From Eupeodes corollae (Eukaryota > Arthropoda > Insecta > Diptera > Syrphidae): 64,000 nt of DNA. The DNA lies in assembly GCF_945859685.1 (NCBI RefSeq), contig NC_079147.1, positions 303,798,485 to 303,862,484 of the forward strand, read 5' to 3'. The notes under the pieces are model-generated. The model saw only the letters and a program-made list of their open reading frames with translations, made no database searches and was not told the DNA's origin. Shown here in pieces: positions 35,739 to 48,249 of the stretch. Position numbers and translations under genes: made by a program. Position 1 is the first letter of the stretch; each line of letters begins with the position of its first letter.

Positions 35739-37783
35739 TTAGACCTTAGGCTGCTGTTGAGCTGGAATTTGTTGGGGTTGTGGTTGTGGTTGAGCTTGTG
35801 GCTGTTGTTGTTGTTGAGGCTGTGGTTGTTGTTGTTGTTGAGGCTGTTGCTGCTGCTGTTGAATGGGAACTTGCTGCTGTTGAACAGGAACTTGCTGCTG
35901 TTGAACGGGAAGTTGCTGCTGTTGAACGGGAACAGCTTGCTGTTGAATTGGCACCGCCTGTTGTTGGACTGGCACAGCCTGTTGCACTGGAACAGCTTGC
36001 TGTTGAGGAGGAAGTTGATTGGGATGTGGTTGTTGTTGCTGTTGTTGCATTTGAGGAGCCTGTTGCTGAACTGGCACTTGTTGCTGCTGCTGTTGAACCG
36101 GAATCTGCTGCTGTTGTTGCTGAGGATGTTGCTGATATTGCTGCTGGGTCTGCTGGAATTGTTGGTACTGCTGCTGTTGCTGTTGTTGGTATTGCTGTTG
36201 CTGCTGTTGCACCTGTTGGTATACTTGGTTTGGATGCACCTGCACTGGCTGTCCGGCTTGTTGGAATTGCTGCTGTGGGTGCTGCACAGCTTCAGGGTGG
36301 TATTGCTGAGGTTGTTGCATCTGGTAATGCATTTGTTGTTGCTGTTGCTGTCCCTGTGCTTGTGGATTGCCTTGGAATCCATGATTCGGATTGGGATAGT
36401 ATCCATTGGGCATATTTGGATGAGGAGGGAGCTGATGAAAAAGATAAAATGAAAAACGCACTGCTAGCTTAATCAACCAAAAAAACTCACCAATCCCTGG
36501 GCTACCATACGCTGAACCTCCTCTTGACGACGGCGTTCGAATTCCAGATATTCCTCGTGGGTATATTGAGGCTCGTTATCGACGGTCTCCCAGCCCGGAT
36601 CACGGTTGAATTCCTCTCTCTTGGTCTGTTCCATGAACTCCTGGAAGCTGATCAAACCATCACGGTTTGTGTCAGTCTCCTTAAAGACATGCTCTCGCAT
36701 GCGTTCCATTTCTTCGGCCCGTTCACGCATATCATCTTCAGGAATTCCTGATTGGTAGACTTTGTCTAGTTCCTTGATGAACAACGCCTTCACTTCGGTT
36801 TCGTCCCAAACTCCATTGCTGTCAACATCTACAAAAAGTAAAAACCCACTTAGTAAGAAGTTCAACCCCACCACAGCTCCATCTTCAACGTACCGTGTAA
36901 CATAAAGAATGTTCTTGGATTGAAGTCCTCCTTGTCGAGATGGTCTTGCTTCTCCCAAACCTCCTCTAGTTGAGCCTTGTTTCCAGGATGATGGACTTTT
37001 TCGTGTTCATTGTGACGCTCTTTGTTTCTCTTAGCTTCCTCTTCGAATTTCTTCTTTGATTCCTCGTCCATTTCCTTGAGTGTGGCTTGTTTCTCAAATT
37101 CCTTCTGCATCTCGTATTCCTTAAACTCTTCGCGCCGCTTCTTATCAGCCTCAGCCAGATCCTCGGTCGCCTTCATAACCAATCTCCTCAAATCCTCGAT
37201 CTCGAAGGTCAACTCATTGCCGTGGTCGATGTGCTGGGGAATCTTCATGTGATCCCTGTCAATTTCATTGGTCAGCTCAAACTGTTTGTTGGCCAAAGAA
37301 CGCAATCTCTCGATTTCTCGTCTTTTGATTTCGTCCAATTTAGAGCGTACGTGGTGATTAACGTAGTCTAACTCCTGGGCGATTTTACCATTCTAGAAGA
37401 AGAAAGAAAAAAGGCGTAAGCTCAAACTTGGGTATCTATTTCTCGATGGCCTTGAACTTACTCTGATGTCAGCCTCAGCAACTGTGTCAATTTTCTTTCT
37501 GAACTCAGGGTCAGTCTCGAGAACTTCGACAACCTCCTTCAAGTATCTCTCATATTCCAAAACAGACTTTAATAAAGTAAACAGGAAATGAAATAAGTTT
37601 TTTTTCGAGCTACGCAATCTGTTTCTCATCTTTGAAAGGCTTTTAACTTACCTTGAGATCTGCACCTGTTGGCTGATCTTTCGGCGGTTCTGGTGCGACT
37701 TCCTCTTTCTTATTCCTAGTCACTGGAAGCGCTGTAGCCAGCGCAAGAAGAGTGATTGCCACTAGCAAAATGGATTTTGCCAT
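35739..37783 (-). CDS. NUCB1: nucleobindin (NUCB1), secretory-pathway Ca2+-binding protein
   Basis: Five minus-strand exons: 37652-37783, 37462-37566, 36894-37392, 36491-36828 and 35739-36431. Phases close to 588 aa. The start ATG opens a signal peptide (AKSILLVAITLLALATA, cleavage near residue 18). Then come a charged helical, coiled-coil-like region, about 80-245, with the nucleobindin-typical LEEVWEKQDHLDKEDFNPRT and FFMLHD, EF-hand loop 1 at 246-257 (DVDSNGVWDETE), EF-hand loop 2 at 298-309 (DTNRDGLISFQE), and the acidic EEYLEFERRRQEEVQRM helix. The last exon (359-588) is a Gln/Pro tail built of PVQQQ-type repeats, longer than in vertebrate nucleobindins. Nucleobindins bind Ca2+ and act in the Golgi and as secreted factors; G-alpha binding is reported for vertebrate members. 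Position 8 of loop 1 is Trp, where an aliphatic residue is usual. Confidence 0.95.
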
Positions 37784-39992
37784 TTTCTATCTTTGTGCGT
37801 TGTGCTTTGCAATTATTGCAACTGGTTAATGTGCAACAATTTGATGTAACTGAAAATGAATGACTGATTGAGAACTGAGTACTGACTGAGGACAATCAAT
37901 GGAAATATGTTAAAAATAAAAAGCAAAAAGACGATTAATTGAAGAGGGGATTTTTCTCACGTACGGCAACTGACGTGTCCAGTATTCAGGTGGTTTTTGT
38001 GTTTTCTTTTGAGATTTTGAGATTTTGGCACTTCTTTCTGTTTCTGCTGGCTGCTGGGAAAAACAGAGAGAAAACAACTATTTACACACAACTTGTCGAA
38101 AATGTGGATGTTGTTTTTTATTTTTGCAAAAGTGATGCCAAAACTATGTTAAAAAATGTGGATTGTAAGATGTTGTAATTATGTGTTCGTAGATGGAACA
38201 ATTTTAAAAATACAGTACCTTGCCATACTATTGGGCCCAGCGAAGAAAGCATTTTTTTTTAAATTTTCTGCATTGTTTTTGTCTAAAAGCCTAGAAACTA
38301 AAACAATAGAGAGATGTGACCCACACTGATAAACTACTGTTGGAGCACTTTAAAATATTTATGGTGTTATTCTATTTCTTAACGATACCGGCTCAGCGGA
38401 GATATGGAGAAACGTTTGAATTTGATTTTTGTATTTTGTTTATTTCTATTTGAAAAAAAATCACAGATGGGGTTTTTGCCAAACCTACAAGAGGGCAAGC
38501 ACAGCTAAAGAGGTAAAATTACTTTTATGTCGATGAGGAGGTTACAAATAATCAAATTTAGAGTGCACTCTAAAATGTGGAAATATTACAGGTACAATTA
38601 GTTTGATTTCAACCATAAACGGTTTATTGTTAAGAGTCGACTTAAATATTTAGGTCATAGCACGTATCGCTTATTAATAAGAGTTCATAGCATATAGGCT
38701 TATTTCACACACATTTTAACGTCAACATTGAATTTAAGGTCCTGAGTAAATTTCTAATTCTCTTTTATTAAAAAACGGAAACGCGGACATGGCTAAATAA
38801 TAAGATGTTGTGTTTCATTACAAAATTTAATTAACAACCTTAAGCAGTTTTTTAACAGTATTTGTTATTCGATCTTAGGTGTTTACGTTCCGAAAGGAGA
38901 ACCAAGCTTTTATCAAACCTATATATTCGAAGGAATTTTCTTTGGGGACTTCAAACAGCACTTTTCTACACAAAGTTGAGACTCAAGATATTTCAAAATC
39001 TTCGTCTCTTGATAACACTTGCAATTTAAATTCTAATTAGCTTTTCGGCCTGAAGTCAGTTAAAAATTAGTATATTGGCGTTTTGCCTCGGTATATTTCA
39101 TTAGTTAACGATTGAGAAAACCTTTTAAATTTACAACTTTTGTTTGCTTTGAGTTCATTTTATATACATTTTTTGGCAAGACTCAATGTGAACCGTATGA
39201 AACCAGATTAAAATTTTCAATTATATAAACTGGAAAAGGGTTTGCCGGGCCGGGTTGTTTTTTTTTTGAATAATTATAGTTTTTTAATACATGGTTGAAT
39301 TTCAAGAAACTTAAAAATTGAATTCAGCTTTTTGTATTTGTTGGTGAACAAAAAGATACAAAATGTAAGTTGAAGTTGGATTTAAGGATGTTCTCTTTAT
39401 AATAGACGATGAAGAACCTATTTGCCTTCAAAATTGACTTATTTTGTTTTCGTTTTGTAGATGACCTATTTGCTAGGTCTTACCTTCAGTCTAGTGTCCA
39501 GCATTCTGAAGTCGAAGAACCTTATCCTGTTCCAGAGGTAGAACAAAATATAGGTATTATACATACAGATTAAGATTATCTCTCATTTATTAAATTGTTA
39601 CGCACCTATCAATTTATCATCGTCCGACGAATCTGTTGAATTATCCATTAAATGTTTTATCTTGCAACAATTTTGACTTCGAAGCTTAAATGTTTTTTTG
39701 CTTTTTGTGAACAGTTGAAAGTTGTTTTTATTTTTTGACAGCTATCTCAATACAGCTATCCAACTTGTTCAACAAATTATCTAAAAATCCACCTATCCAA
39801 TATACCCTATCCAAACCGAGATTGAACGCAGCCAATGAAATTTGACAGTTTATAGCCAAAAAACGTTAATTTTGAAAGGTCGATAGCAGAAATGGTTTTT
39901 CGACAAAAGAGAGTTTTCGATTAACGAAAAGTATCATCTTATTTATGTCGTCTAAAGTTGGAAATAAACCACAATTCAATAACTAAAGGAAT

Positions 39993-40211
39993 ATGCCTTT
40001 AAGTCACTTGCAACAACTTTACTTCATTGCTAGGAATGGAGCTCAGTATCACGGTGTTGCATCTATGAACGAAATAAGCAAATCAAGCTTACTTGATCGA
40101 GTGTTGAATATTATTATTGATGAATTTTTCTCTAACACTATTTCCTGGGCATACAATTATTCAGACACAGCTCTCGAGGAGGATTTCTTCATGTACCCCT
40201 GGATGTGTTGA
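39993..40211 (+). CDS. hypothetical small open frame
   Basis: 72 codons beginning MPLSHLQQLYFIARNGAQYH and ending in TGA at 40209-40211. The composition is fairly protein-like (few low-complexity runs), but no domain, signal peptide or relative is recognised. It has no clear poly(A) or splice context. It may be a remnant of a transposon gene. Confidence 0.2.
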   Translation: MPLSHLQQLYFIARNGAQYHGVASMNEISKSSLLDRVLNIIIDEFFSNTISWAYNYSDTALEEDFFMYPWMC

Positions 40212-40944
40212 CGATACCATGATTTGTATTGATTGGCCAATTTTCAAAAGCATATTTGATATTAATTAATTAATAAACATAATCTAAAATTTACTTTGCA
40301 ACTTTTAAAAATACGGATTAATTGCAAAGTTGGATCTTGAATTGTTGAATCACTTTTACCTTTCACTTTTCCAATAAAGTCTGAAAAATTTAAAAGTGAA
40401 AAGTATTTTTATAAAAATATTTTGAAGGTTTTATCAATGTTTGTTTATAAATCTTTCGATGTGTTTGTTTGATAAAAAGTTTTTCGTTTAATTTTAAAGT
40501 TCAAATCAACTTGATATGACGTCGCAATGTATAGTATAAAATTAAATACATATGTTTAAAGTCGATATTTAATCGGGTTCTTAAAATGTAGCCGAAAAAA
40601 AAGGTGTCCCGAAGGTTCGTACACACGATTGATTGTTTAAGATTCTAGGTACATTAAAATATCGACTATTTCAATTTGATAAATTGACTTCCACAGTTAA
40701 AACGTTAAGCTTACCGTTAAGTAAAATCTTTACAGAATAAAACTTAAATTACAAATAGAAAAACATCTTGAAAAGGTCTATACTAACAAATTTATGAAGC
40801 ATTTTCAACACTTTCATGACAGACCTTTTAAGCATAAATTTAACTCGATCAAACATTATTAACTTTTCATACTTTTTGGAACGTGAGTTATGGATAAAGA
40901 TAATCAGTATTTTCTCTAACACTTAACCCATCTCTAATATTTGA

Positions 40945-41163
40945 TTATTCCGTGTCGTAATCAAATGAGCATTCATAACCGCTACTGTACTTCAAGTTCC
41001 AGTTGAAATGTGTGGAACAAAGAGCTGTCAACTTTTTTTTGACAACCAACCAACGTGGATTGTGGAGTCTAGTGGAATTTGGTCTCAAAACTTCTTGTTG
41101 GAAGGAACACGTCAAAATTTTGTCGTCATAGATTTTATTCGTGTAATATTTTTTTCTGTGCAA
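40945..41163 (-). CDS. hypothetical small open frame divergent from ArfGAP3
   Basis: 72 codons starting 85 bases from the ArfGAP3 ATG on the opposite strand. The translation includes SFQQEVLRPNSTRLHNPRWL and ends SSGYECSFDYDTE. No family recognised. It could be a real small gene sharing a bidirectional promoter, or chance. Confidence 0.2.
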   Translation of the reverse strand: MHRKKYYTNKIYDDKILTCSFQQEVLRPNSTRLHNPRWLVVKKKLTALCSTHFNWNLKYSSGYECSFDYDTE

Positions 41164-41247
41164 ATAAAAGTGAATTTTTAATTTGTTTTATTTTACATCC
41201 ATCTAATAAGTTTCATAAAATAAATTAATAAAAATTCCACACAAGCA

Positions 41248-43465
41248 ATGACATCCTCAGGGCCAACAAAGCAGGAAATTGAATCAGTTTTCGGACGACT
41301 TCGTTCCCAGGCTGCGAACAAAGTGAGTTGTCATAAATTCAATTAAAATAAAATCGAAAGTAATTTTTGTTCTTTTTGCATAAATAATTAATTGCTAGTC
41401 CTGCTTTGATTGTGGAGCCAAAGCGCCCACTTGGTCATCGGTCACCTATGGGATTTTCATTTGCATCGATTGTTCAGCAGTCCATCGCAACCTTGGCGTA
41501 CATTTGACGTTCGTTCGCTCCACAAATCTCGACACGAACTGGACGTGGCTGCAGTTGCGTCAGATGCAATTGGGTGGCAATGCCAATGCCTCCCAATTCT
41601 TCAGACAGCACAATTGCAACACCACAGACGCCCAACAGAAATACAATTCACGGGCGGCCCAGTTGTATCGGGATAAGTTGCAAAAGTTGGCCCAGAATGC
41701 CATGAAACAGCATGGAACAAAGGTGAGTTAGTTGAGGGAGTTTTAAATGACGTGTGTTGTTTTCTTTGTTGTTTTTTTTGTTTTTTGTTTCTGTTCTGTT
41801 AACACGAATCTTGCATGATGGGTTTTTTCAGTTGCACTTGGAACAGGAAAAGGCAGAGAATGAGGTAACTAAGAACGAAGAAGAGGACTTCTTCACGCTC
41901 TGCGAAGAGAATAGTTTTGAAACAACCACGCTGAATCAGAAAAACAATAATAGCAACGATCAAATGTCTAAGGTGAGTCCATAACAAGGAGTGGATGAGT
42001 TAATACTAATGTCATGAGATAAATAATTCGGAATTTACATATGAAACCCTCTTCTCTCCTCTTCACAGATTGATATAACCCCGAAGCCAGCAGCATTAAC
42101 AAATGTGGGAGAACCCAGTGTTGACCTACTGAATTCTTGTTTGACCAATAATGGTCCAGCGCCAGCAATCGGCGCTCGTAAAATCCAACCCAAGAAAACT
42201 GGAGTGAGTTTAATTGTTCTAAAATATGTCTGAGGCTCTAACTAAATGGGAACTATTTTTATTTTAAGATTGGAGCACGTAAAGGAGGCCTTGGTGCAAC
42301 AAAAGTGAAGACCAACTTTGCCGAAATCGAACAAAGAGCCAATTTGGCAAATCAGTTCAAAGAACCAGTGCCTGAGAAGAAACTCACTGTGGAGGAGGAG
42401 ATAGAATCATGCGCCAATGTTCGATTAGCTTATCAGGATCTGTCGCTAAAACAGTCGAAGGAGGAAGCCAAGATGAAGACCACTGATCCACTAAAGGCAA
42501 AGCAAATGGAAAGACTCGGAATGGGATTCAATTTAAGGGGGTAAATCACATTTGAGCAAGAACAAAATACCCAAAAAGATTCACTTCACATTACATTTCT
42601 ATTTCAGTTCGGATGTTTCTCACTCCGCTCTCAGTGACATGGAAACGATTTCTCAGACTGCTGCTCCGAAATCATCATCATCATCGTCTGGCAGCAAGTC
42701 GGCATTCGATCGTGAGGTCAACAGTGATTCCTTCGACTCGTTGTTGGGCTATCCCCCATCGATGTACAAAACTTCAAAGCAGGACAAAGAACTCGAGATG
42801 ATGGGCTTCGAATCGATCGAGCCCATAGATTCACACCATTCCAATATCACATCAATGTTTGCTAGCCAATCGGCGAACAACAGCAGCACGACAAATAAGC
42901 CACTCTCATCGTCGGGCAATGACAAATCGGCAGCTCCAGTACGTAAGCCTTTCGGCTCTGCCAAGATGACAGCAGCAGCGTCAGTTGATTCGAACGACGA
43001 ACGAGCTCAAAAGAAATTTGGAAGTGCCAAGGGCATTTCGTCGGACCAATTCTTCGGAAACGAACAGAGTTCCAGTGAGGTTTCGTCAAATTTGTCCCGC
43101 TTCCAGGGATCCAATAGCATTTCTTCGTCTGATTATTTTAATGATGGCTCCTCATCGACGACATCCAACCGATCTTCCAGGAGAGGTACCCAACAACATT
43201 AACATTTTCTAGTCCTCTTCCTTCTCTCTCTATATATATATATATCTCTCACACACAAACCCCTTCTCTTAAACGTAAATTTGAATCTCAATTTCTATGA
43301 ATTCTCAACTCCATTCCAGGCTATACCACAGCCGCTAACTTCAATGCGCCCGATATGGACGACGTTAAAGAGAGTGTACGACAAGGAGTAACCAAGGTTG
43401 CCGGTCGTTTGAGTAACTTAGCCAATGATGTTATGTCGTCGTTACAGGACAAATACGGATACTGA
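41248..43465 (+). CDS. ArfGAP3: ArfGAP3, Arf GTPase-activating protein (ArfGAP2/3 class)
   Basis: Seven exons: 41248-41322, 41399-41722, 41832-41972, 42069-42203, 42269-42540, 42608-43185 and 43320-43465, giving 556 aa. The ArfGAP zinc finger is at residues 27-50 (Cys27, 30, 47, 50; CFDCGAK then FICIDCSAVHR), with the catalytic Arg55 in HRNLG and a VRSTNLD segment, as in ArfGAP2/3. The C-terminal half has the class-typical IGARKGGLGATKV motif, the TDPLKAKQMERLGMG block and a last exon resembling the ArfGAP2/3 ending (VTKVAGRLSNLANDVMSSLQ). The protein is expected to stimulate GTP hydrolysis on Arf1 at Golgi COPI coats. Failure to remove intron 6 would add only a few codons (TQQH-type end) and lose the last exon. 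Poly(A) signal near 43925. Confidence 0.96.
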
Positions 43466-43924
43466 TACTTTTCTAATTTCCTCCGAATTCATTTTCCAAT
43501 TTGTTACTAGATTTCTTTTTTTTTTAATCTGTTTTGGTTTTAAATTAAATAATTGAATTTTTTAAAATACGAATCGAAATGAGAGCAAGACACCACATTT
43601 ATTAAACAAACAAAAATATTATTATAAATATATATATATAAAACAAAGTAGTAAACAAATATTTAATATTGCATATAGACCAACAAAAATTATCAAAAAC
43701 AAAAAAAAGTTATAACGGAAAAAGAAATAAGAAACAAGAAACAAGAAACAAGAAGAAAACCAGAACAACTGATAGCGGGTGATTTTAAATTAGTTAAATA
43801 TTCATTAAAAGATGTTGTTTTTTCATTGTTTTTGCTCTGTGTAAGCTTTTCGTCAGTTTGTTTTGCCACAATAGAAAGTCATTGAATCTTTATAAACATA
43901 ACTATTTTCTTTTTTCTTTCTAAA

Positions 43925-43930
43925 AATAAA
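43925..43930 (+). terminator. polyadenylation signal of ArfGAP3
   Basis: AATAAA 460 bases after the stop, with more AATAAA copies to about 43980. The 3' UTR between contains TA microsatellites (43628-43640). Confidence 0.4.
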
Positions 43931-43984
43931 AGAATTATGTATACAAAATTCCAAAAAATAATAAAAAAAATAAATAAAGCTTAG

Positions 43985-44459
43985 CGCATTCAATTATAAA
44001 TTATATTATTTTTTATTATTAAGAAATTTTGAAATTGTTTGTTCTTTTTTTTTTGTTAAAAAGAGATAACTGATTGTGGAGGATGCACTCTTTAAAGCCA
44101 ACTACGATAGTCTCAACGGTGGCTTCAGGAACTTTAACTGGTCATTATCCTTCCGCGTTATTGACTAAGACTCCAGTGCAGATATGATTACAAAATTAAT
44201 TTTTTATGGAATGAGACATTATTTTGTCCTGAATATTGTAAAATCTATGAAATCCCAAATTACTCATGGTTTGATTCAAAAGCCTTAAAAAAGTTATCGA
44301 AATCAAAGATGTAAATTTCCGTAATTATAAAGCTTAATGCACTGGGGAGAACTGGAATGAGTAACGTTCGCGAAGATGCTACAATTTTCTGGTTATTTGT
44401 AAAAAATGTACATAACTGCGTGTCATAATCGATTCCTAAGCTGGTCTTTAAGTTAAGTT
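43985..44459. other. intergenic, nothing recognised
   Basis: Short AT-rich spacer after ArfGAP3. No gene or repeat was seen before the 3' end of the next LINE relic. Confidence 0.4.
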
Positions 44460-46840
44460 AAGTTATTCATTCATTTATTTACATTTTAATATAAAAAATA
44501 GAATACAAATTATGAATTTAAGGGCTATGGTTAAGCCGTGAGCCTGGTTGACAAGTTTATAAATGTTTATTTTAAAATTTAATTAAATTTTCAATAATCA
44601 ACAAAAAAAGAACTAAAGTTTCAAACGTATTCTGATATTAATAACATCCTATACTGTATTTAAGTAATTGCTTAGGGGTTTGCAGTCACACTCGCTTAGA
44701 AGTTGAATAGTTTGCTGCATAGTTAATGATTGTTTTCCAAAGGAACTCTTCCTTTCCGTTTTGAATATTGGGCATATGCTTATGATATGAAAGCAATCTT
44801 CTTTCGATTTAAGGTTGCAAAGCGTACAGAAATGATTAAAGCTTCCATTATAAGGGTTACCATTTTAGGAAAGGAGCTCGCACCTTGCATTGAATATGAC
44901 GGATATTTCATCATAGCTAAGTGAGTCGTGAAAGTAGTTTTTCTTGTTTAGATTAAAATTAAGGTGACTGTATAAAATTCTACTTTCAGAATTCCGAACC
45001 TTAACGATGAAGGCATCTCGAATAGAGTCTTCGTTTTTCTGAATAATGCGGTAGAGTTGGTCTTTCAAATTACGTTGGTTGCTCACATCAATATGTAAGG
45101 TTTCCCCACAAGCGTTGCCAATCGATTGCCATCTTTTATACTACTAGTATGTACACTTATTCCTCAACTCATACAAAAGTAGTTTTTTGAAAGCCTTGAT
45201 TCCTCATAATGACAGCATACCTTTATTATGAAGTTAGCCTGTGACTTGAGTGTATTTGTCAAGAGTTTTGGTAATCCGCTTTCTTTTTTGGGAAAACACA
45301 ATTTTCCATGATAATTTAAGCAAGCTTTGAGAGCTATTGGCTTTTTCGGTTAGGTGTTTGTTGAAATTTAAAGCCGGATTTAGTTTAATTCCCAAATATT
45401 TGACCTCTTTAGCTGTTTCTAAAAAATGACCATTATAATTCCATTGCCTTTCATTGTGTTTATTTTAACTTCCAAATATTTGACCTCTTTAGCTGTTTGT
45501 AGAAAATGACCATCATAAGCCCATTGCTTTTGATTGTGAACTCTTGGATATCGTGCAAACACCATCATTTTTGACTTCTCTATAATAATTGGTAGTCCTC
45601 ATCTTTTGCAGTAACACGATAAGCGATTAATCATTAAATGCATATGTTCTGGTGATTCAGAGAGTATGACAAGGTCATCTGCATATAACAACAAATTAAT
45701 GGTAGTATTTGCAATTCTTACTCCTCCGGGAAGATTATCTACTACGTCGTTTATAAACAGAGAAAACAACAATGCCCTGAGGAAACAACCTTGTTTCACG
45801 CCAGTATTTGTCTCAAACCATTCTGAATAGGATGTGCCAACCCAAACTGCTGCATTTGTGTTATTGTACATTTCTTTTATTACTCTAATGAAGTTGGAAG
45901 ATATGCCAAGTTGTGAGAGCTTATAGAAGAGCGCATTTCTGTTAACCAGGTAGAAGGCAGCTTTAAAGTCAACAAAAAACGAGTAAACTTTTTTGTTCCT
46001 TTCATGAAACACTTTGACATTGGATGACAGAGTAAATATCATATCAATGGTTGAATAATATTTTCTGAAGCCAGCTTGAAGATCAGATAGAATATTTTTC
46101 CGTTCGACACATTTTTCGAGTATCTCACAGCCACAGAATATTTTCGCTATTATATTCATAAAAGAAATTCCTCTGTAATTTTCCACAACGTCAAAAGGTC
46201 CTTTTAAAAAGAAGAGGGGATTTCAGCTGTGAAGAAAACTTTGTTGAACAGAATTTGAAGATTGTTAAAGAATGTAGGTGTAGCATTTTTAATAAACTCA
46301 TATGGAATCCTGTCTTCACCTGTAGCTTTTCCATTCTTCGCATTTAGGATCACAGCTTGTATTTCCTAAATTGATATATCAGCGTCTAATGTATCATCAA
46401 AAGTTAATGGTTCAGCGTAGGAAAACATGAAATTAGAATTATTGGAAAGAAGGAGCCTGAAGAAAGCTGAGAGATCTTCAGCAGATACGCCTACGCCTAT
46501 TTTATATTTCATCCCATTGATCTCCCTCGCGGTTTTTCAGATATCCTTTGAGTTTCTTGTTTGACCCAATGCTTTTGCTTGTAGATTTTCAAATTTCTTT
46601 TGAAGACAAAGGTTTTTGTAACGTGTTAGAAGTTCGCATGGCTCGCAGAAGAGCAAAAGATTTTATGCGTGCTTTCCTTATCGAACCACTTTTGTTTATG
46701 AGAAGTGTTCTGACTTATTGTTTTGTTTGATGTTGAACTTTGGCGTTTTTCTTTTCCATCCTTAGCTTCAGAAATATCTTGAGAAACTAAAGCTTTTAAA
46801 TGAATTGCAGCACTGCTTTCGTAACAATTCATGGTCTAAT
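44460..46840 (-). mobile_element. LINE relic, long reverse-transcriptase region, antisense
   Basis: From 46832 downward on the minus strand: KQKWFDKES linker, a KNGKATGEDRIPYEFIKNAT segment (about 46270-46350), then a 195-codon open frame (45599-46186) with ENYRGISFMNIIAKIF, DLQAGFRKYYSTIDMIFTLS, FFVDFKAAFYLVNR (motif A), TNTGVKQGCFLRALLFSLFI (motif B) and LLLYADDLVILSES (active site). Post-RT pieces follow to about 44865 (KYLEVKINTM-type, RNLKDQLYRIIQ). An ATTT-rich stretch near 44470 may be the 3' tail. Motif A has Tyr for the usual Asp after AAF, and the element is broken by stops. Related to 31840-33420. Confidence 0.85.
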
Positions 46841-47455
46841 TCATCGAACAGTAGAACAAATCTGCATCATTTTGGAAAAAGAAATATTTATTCACTTGAT
46901 ATTTCAAAGGCAATCTGGCAATTTGCTTTCTTTTCGAAAAGAATACAAGCTGTTTGAAATATTTTGAAATATTTCTACGCTCTCAACGGCCAACTGACTA
47001 CTCTTAGTACGTTGGTGCTTATCTTCACTTCAACGATCTATGCAATTTTTTCTAACTAGAATATTTACATAAAACATATCTACAACGATCCCAAATCTTG
47101 CTTTTTGTTCATTAATCACAAAAGAAGGTCAGATGGGTACACATACTCATAGTATTTCAATAATGAAACCTTCAATGATAATATAACAATAGATAGTTAC
47201 ATTGCATTATATTTTAAAAATTCATTCTCAAGAGATTATTTAACAAAAGATTGGAACTATTTTCAGTATTTACCGAATTTTTCGTTGGTTCATTTCTTAC
47301 CCCATTGCATCTCCCCATCAGCCATTGAAAACAAATTTACGCAACCCTTATGGTTTTCCTGCCATTTTCCTAAACAAATATTACTCTTCCCTTTCAACTC
47401 CTCTATCTAAAATATATAATTTATCCTATTTATCTTTTGCCGCAAGGAACATTTG
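46841..47455. other. intergenic, nothing recognised
   Basis: AT-rich, no open frame of interest and no repeat structure seen. It separates two oppositely oriented LINE fragments. Confidence 0.35.
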
Positions 47456-48060
47456 CTAAAAATTCACAAGAATGGACCAAAAGGGGAGGTGATAAACTAT
47501 CGACCAATTGCTTAACTTTCTCGTATCCAAAAAGTGTTTGAAAAAAAAACAAAAAAGATCTACCACTACAAACGTTGTGAAGTTTGTTTCATTCACTCTT
47601 AGAGCCTTAGAAAACAGGAAAGAAGTTGATATGGTCTCCAATGACTTCAGCAAAGCGTTTGACAAAATTTATCATAGACATATAGTCTTCAAACTCTCCT
47701 CCTAATGTTTCGAACCTCTGAATTACTTCTTACCTTGAATATATTGACTGAAATTATGTTCGATTTATACCCACTCGTTCCAATTTAGGCACTTCAAGTG
47801 TTCCCCAAGGTAGTCATTTAGGCCCTCTACTCTATTCCTTACAATTGATGGCAATTACATGGTCATTAAACATTGTCAAATATCTCTTTACGAATTTTTT
47901 TTTTAAACCATTGCAACTCATAAAGACATATTCCCCGACAACATAAAATAATTAATTAAGTCCCAAAATTTGAAATTTCAATGCAAATTGACTTTTATCA
48001 AACTCGATTTTCATTCTCTTCCAAAACTTTTATTTCTCTTGATAAACTTGAAACTGTATT
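47456..48060 (+). mobile_element. Jockey-type LINE fragment
   Basis: The plus strand gives VINYRPIA-like and RIQKVFEK pieces, then VDMVSNDFSKAFDKIYHRHI (motif A region, aspartate at the expected place), and after a frame change GTSSVPQGSHLGPLLYSL (motif B). YADD is not found. Fragmentary and inactive. Confidence 0.7.
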
Positions 48061-48249
48061 TTTGTGAACTAGGGCCCAATATTTGGTGACGAATTTTTCC
48101 AGTTAAGTGGAAACAATTCTCCCCTCTCATGATTTGGTTCCTTTTCTCTTATTGGCCCTTGAAGGACATTTATCAGCTATAAGTTTCTAAATTGGCGCAG
48201 GTAGATTTTGGAGCGGGTAGATTTTGGCGCCCCGTAACGGTCATTTTGC

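Larger units (their letters stand above)
37784..41247. other. intergenic region between NUCB1 and ArfGAP3 (divergent promoters)
   Basis: The two genes diverge from here, so both promoters should lie inside it. No recognised gene. Short frames at 39993-40211 (plus) and 40945-41163 (minus) are listed separately with low confidence. At about 39461-39537 a TTTTGTAG acceptor-like site is followed by an open segment (DDLFARSYLQSSVQHSEVEE) and a GAG/GTAG donor-like site; it could be an orphan exon or transposon debris. Confidence 0.4.

Noticed and set aside
35757..36472. Long plus-strand frames of over 220 codons rich in Leu/Trp or Val/Ala
   Set aside because: They are the antisense reading of the CAG/CAA-rich nucleobindin tail; the composition follows directly from the repeat.
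37939..38178. 79-codon plus-strand frame upstream of NUCB1
   Set aside because: Phe/Leu-rich translation of T-rich DNA, typical of chance frames in AT-rich flanks.
43628..43640. TA microsatellite as a regulatory element
   Set aside because: A simple dinucleotide repeat in a 3' UTR; nothing supports a specific function.
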